Below, in pieces: positions 61,101 through 64,000 of a stretch of 64,000 nt of DNA. The number at the start of each line of letters is the position of its first letter. Within the stretch, counting starts at the first letter, position 1. The notes under the pieces were generated by a model, which was not told where the DNA came from, made no database searches, and saw nothing but the letters and a program-made list of their open reading frames with translations. Both the position numbers and the translations under genes were made by a program. The stretch is from Larus michahellis (Eukaryota; Chordata; Aves; Charadriiformes; Laridae): NCBI RefSeq assembly GCF_964199755.1, contig NC_133910.1, forward strand, positions 14,144,711 through 14,208,710. Reading direction: 5' to 3'.

Positions 61101-62600
61101 ACACAGGGGATGGGGGACATTAGGGACCGCCCATCCCACGTCCCCACACACGGAACCGTGGGACCCTCTTTTGTGTCCCTCTATCCCATGTGTCCCTGCA
61201 AGCCTGGGCCCAGCCCAGCACAGTCCCAGGGTGGGTGAGAACCCCCCCTGCAGGAGGGCAGAGGGGGCAGCCACATGGCACCATGAGCTGTGCTGGTGGC
61301 CTGTCCCCCTCGGGTCCCACAGCCAGGGCTGTGCGCTTGTGTCCAGCTACCCACCCACAGCCCCTTGTCCTCCCCACACTTTGCACCCCCAGCCCCCCAC
61401 TCACTGCAAGCTCTTGGGGGGGTCCCCCACCCCACAGTGCCACCAAACCTACCGCAGAGCATCCCCAGCCACTAACCCTACGCCCCGGCAGGGAGCGCCT
61501 CTCTCCAACAACACCGGCACCCAGAAACCCCAACAGCTTTTACCCATCACCAAATTAATCCCAGCCAGCCCTTCCCACACCCACCAGCATTCCCAGTCCC
61601 AGGCGCACCTGCACTAGCTGGGCTTTAACCCCGTCTTTGCTGGGGGTTAAAGCACGGCAAAGGCAGGGTAACCACTGCGGTTTGGAGCCTGCACCCATCC
61701 TCGCCCACTCCCCAGCACGGGGGATAAATCCCCGGGTGCCCCCCACCATGTGCTGGCACAAGGCACCTCCGAACACAACCCCCCGTGCAAACACAGCCTC
61801 CTTGTTTAGGGCATCTCCCCTGGCCTCCTGAAAATAATTAGTCAGCCTCGTTAGGCGAGCAAACAAATGAAGATGGGCTGGCAGGGAAGCCTCGCGGTGC
61901 TCGTTTCCAGAAGACTTGGCAGGGTAGAACGGCAAACGCGATCCCACCGCACGTGAAAAGCCTAATCCAGGCTGCGAACCCCCCTGCTTGCCCAGCCAGC
62001 TGTGGGGGGGGCTGTGAGGCACAATTACGAGATATTAATATCAAGCTTCCTCCATAGCCATTGCATGCCAAAAGCGACCCGATGTCTCTTAGCCTGCTGC
62101 ATTAATAAGGAGGAGATGGGGATGGCGCGGGCGGGCACGGCACAGCTGCAAGTGGTTTTGCTGCAAAAAAGAAATAGAAGAGAGGATGCGGGTGCTGGGG
62201 AGGGGGATAGGAGCTGGCAGAAGAAAAGCTGTGTCTGGGCAAAGGGAGATGGAAGGAGTCCTGTTACAGGGGGTGAATGGTCCTGGGTGTGCCCCCAGCC
62301 TGGAGCTGAGACCTGACAGCTCATCACAGCATGTGGGCATGGTGCCCCATCCCCGTCTGCCTGCCGGCACAGCTCAGTGCATCCATGGTTGCATCCACGG
62401 TTTGCAGCCACCACTAGCTGCCAGTGCCGCTGCAGCCCCGGCTCAGGACACATGGCACCAGAGGGTCGGACCCCCCCAGCCCAGCTCCCGGCCCCACTGA
62501 GCATGGGGGGGAGCTTTGGGGGCCGCAGGAGGCAGCGAGCCCGACCCATGCCCCACCCCGAGGCTGCCTGTCTTCCCCTCGCAGCACATCACAGACCACG
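61101..62600. other. Intergenic DNA upstream of HMCN2
   Basis: GC-rich spacer without coding support. The only standout is the A+T-rich island at 61795-62115. Confidence 0.55.
61795..62115. promoter_or_regulatory. Candidate conserved noncoding island upstream of HMCN2
   Basis: A+T-rich unique sequence with AATAATTAGTCAG, ACAATTACGAG and ATATTAATATC words, 1.6 kb upstream of the HMCN2 start codon. No coding frame. Possible enhancer, from composition only. Confidence 0.33.
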
Positions 62601-62625
62601 GGTGCTTCGTTATTGTCATTAAGCT

Positions 62626-62631
62626 TTTATT
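62626..62631 (-). terminator. Poly(A) signal AATAAA, minus strand
   Basis: Minus-strand GGAAATAAAAGC, followed 25-50 bases downstream by GT-rich GTGGTCTGTGATGTGC, the usual arrangement of a cleavage site. Confidence 0.45.
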
Positions 62632-63280
62632 TCCACTGTCACAAAGTTCCTGGGTTTTGTTTTGTTTTTCTTTTGTTTTTAAACTGTTTCGTTTGCTTGG
62701 TTTGCTCTTGAATTCATCTCAAGACAAGGCAGCAGGGCATGCAAACCGAGACACCGGCATGGACGCACAAACAGGCTTCATCTTTACAAACAAGGCTCTT
62801 TGCTGGAGCTGCTGGTTCTCAGCCGGGGGCTCGGCTGCTGCCGCCCCGCCCTGGGCAGGGGTCCCGCAGGACACAGCACCCTGGCCCAGGGCTGGTGGCC
62901 ACAGGAGCAGAGAGAGAGGAGGGATGGACGGCTTTCCCGCAGCGCCACTAGAACAGGTCGGGGCTGGCATGTGTGACTGAGACCCCAAAACTGCTCTGCA
63001 AGGAGAACCCCAAGCTGCTGCACCGAGACTGGGCTCAGCATCTCCCTCCTTCAACCCCAGTCCACGCTTCCGCCCTGCTGACCACCGCCACCCACTGCCC
63101 TCATGAAGGAGGGGTGGCTGATGCCCTCCCATAATCCCCCCCTTTGCCCCGGGGTTGGGGACAGTGGGACAGGGAGATGGCTGCGGGTCACCCACCCATC
63201 CCGTTCAACCCCCCCCAACCCTAACTATATGGGAAGATGGCAGCTCTGCCAGTGATTTCGGCTGCCCCCATGCCGTGCCT

Positions 63281-63330
63281 GGCCCTGCTTCGAAGCCGGC
63301 CCTGCTTCGAAGACAGCCCTGCTCCAAGCA
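63281..63330 (+). repeat. 17-base tandem repeat, about three copies
   Basis: GGCCCTGCTTCGAAG starts at 63281 and 63298, with a diverged copy near 63315. Confidence 0.75.
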
Positions 63331-64000
63331 GGGGTCAGCCCCATTTCCCGAGACCCCCCAGGTTCACACGGCCCCACAGCAGCCGGTGGCAGACGCTTCC
63401 TTACATCCCTGCCCGCTCGGGGGGAGCAGTGGCTCTGGGATGGGGGTCCCACAGCCTCAGCATCCCCCATCCAACTGGGATGCGGTGTCCTGACAGCACG
63501 GGAGGCAGGCACCGACAGGCATCTGCTTCTGCACAGGTGAGATGCAGCTGGTACCCGGCACAAACGGGGTCTAGGGTCCCCCATAAGCCAACTCCCCCCT
63601 CCATGAACCCATCGGGGAGTGCTCCTGGTGGCCACCCAGTGTCATTACAAATCGCAGCAATTAAAGGGCTGCTCCGGAGGAAAAACCCGCTTCGCTTCTC
63701 TCTCGGGTCCTGGTTTGTGCCGTGATAATGGGGTGGGGGGGAATCTGCCCCCAGAGCCTTCTCCCACATCCTTGTCCTTGGGGTGAAACAGCTCAGCCCA
63801 GCCCAGCCCCAGAGCTCATGGAAAGACAGTTACAAAGCAGCAACACTCTGCACACAAACAGGAAAATGAAAAGAAAGGAAAGCACAGACATGGCATTTTA
63901 ATGGGGCAACACCGACGGGGACAAATGAGAGGTAGGGGGGGACACGCCACAGTCGCCTCTGCCCGGCTGCGCTTCGGGTCCCCTTCCCATTGCCAGGGCT

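Larger units (their letters stand above)
62605..64000 (-). other. Possible 3' UTR of the next upstream minus-strand gene
   Basis: No coding exon is visible, but the stretch ends in a good minus-strand poly(A) signal (62626-62631), and its right part is A-rich and non-repetitive. In human, NCS1 with a long 3' UTR lies just upstream of HMCN2 in the same orientation (from memory), so this may be its 3' UTR. Confidence 0.3.

Noticed and set aside
1-64000. Prokaryotic-type systems (operons, CRISPR, insertion sequences, phage)
   Set aside because: Interrupted vertebrate genes, splice sites and poly(A) signals explain the window; no direct-repeat array or transposase was seen.

Overview
The window is vertebrate genomic DNA, most likely from a bird. 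It has interrupted genes with GT-AG introns, a GC-rich background with compact introns, and a 50-base tail at 14091-14140 that I read as the 3' end of an avian CR1 retrotransposon. Two genes are recognisable, both on the minus strand: ASS1 (argininosuccinate synthase) at 138-19160 and HMCN2 (hemicentin-2) at 23725-60162. As far as I recall, the two are also neighbours on human chromosome 9q34, which fits an avian orthologous block. All exon boundaries were read by eye from splice sites and checked by reading-frame arithmetic. No alignment was run.

1-19160 holds ASS1 coding exons 1 to 11 (324 codons plus one base). The last roughly 90 residues lie beyond the left edge. The gene encodes the cytosolic enzyme that joins citrulline and aspartate using ATP. 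Its longer introns hold A+T-rich islands that stand out from the GC-rich surroundings and carry homeodomain-like and octamer motifs. They look like conserved regulatory elements, but this is inferred from composition only. 19161-23184 is the spacer between the genes. It should contain the ASS1 promoter and noncoding first exon; a local CpG-rich block at 22080-22310 is the best candidate.

23185-60162 is HMCN2. I resolve 83 coding exons whose lengths sum to 12,738 bases, exactly divisible by three, with every junction in phase, giving a protein of 4,245 residues. The order is signal peptide, von Willebrand A domain, hemicentin linker region, 35 Ig-like domains, a nidogen G2F-type barrel, four EGF-like modules (the last degenerate) and a fibulin-type C-terminal module ending in PYPY. 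There are no thrombospondin repeats, which separates it from HMCN1. It is a secreted extracellular matrix protein. The protein is shorter than my memory of human HMCN2 (about 5,000 residues), which suggests fewer Ig and EGF repeats or a local assembly collapse.

60163-64000 lies upstream of HMCN2. It contains its likely promoter, another A+T-rich island, and near the right end a minus-strand poly(A) signal with a GT-rich downstream element. That could mark the 3' end of the next gene (NCS1 by remembered synteny). I see no RNA genes, no CRISPR array, no prokaryotic system and no intact mobile element. The most notable observations are the complete compact 83-exon HMCN2, a possible 30-base microexon in it, an exon fused across an Ig boundary, and the island cluster in the ASS1 introns.
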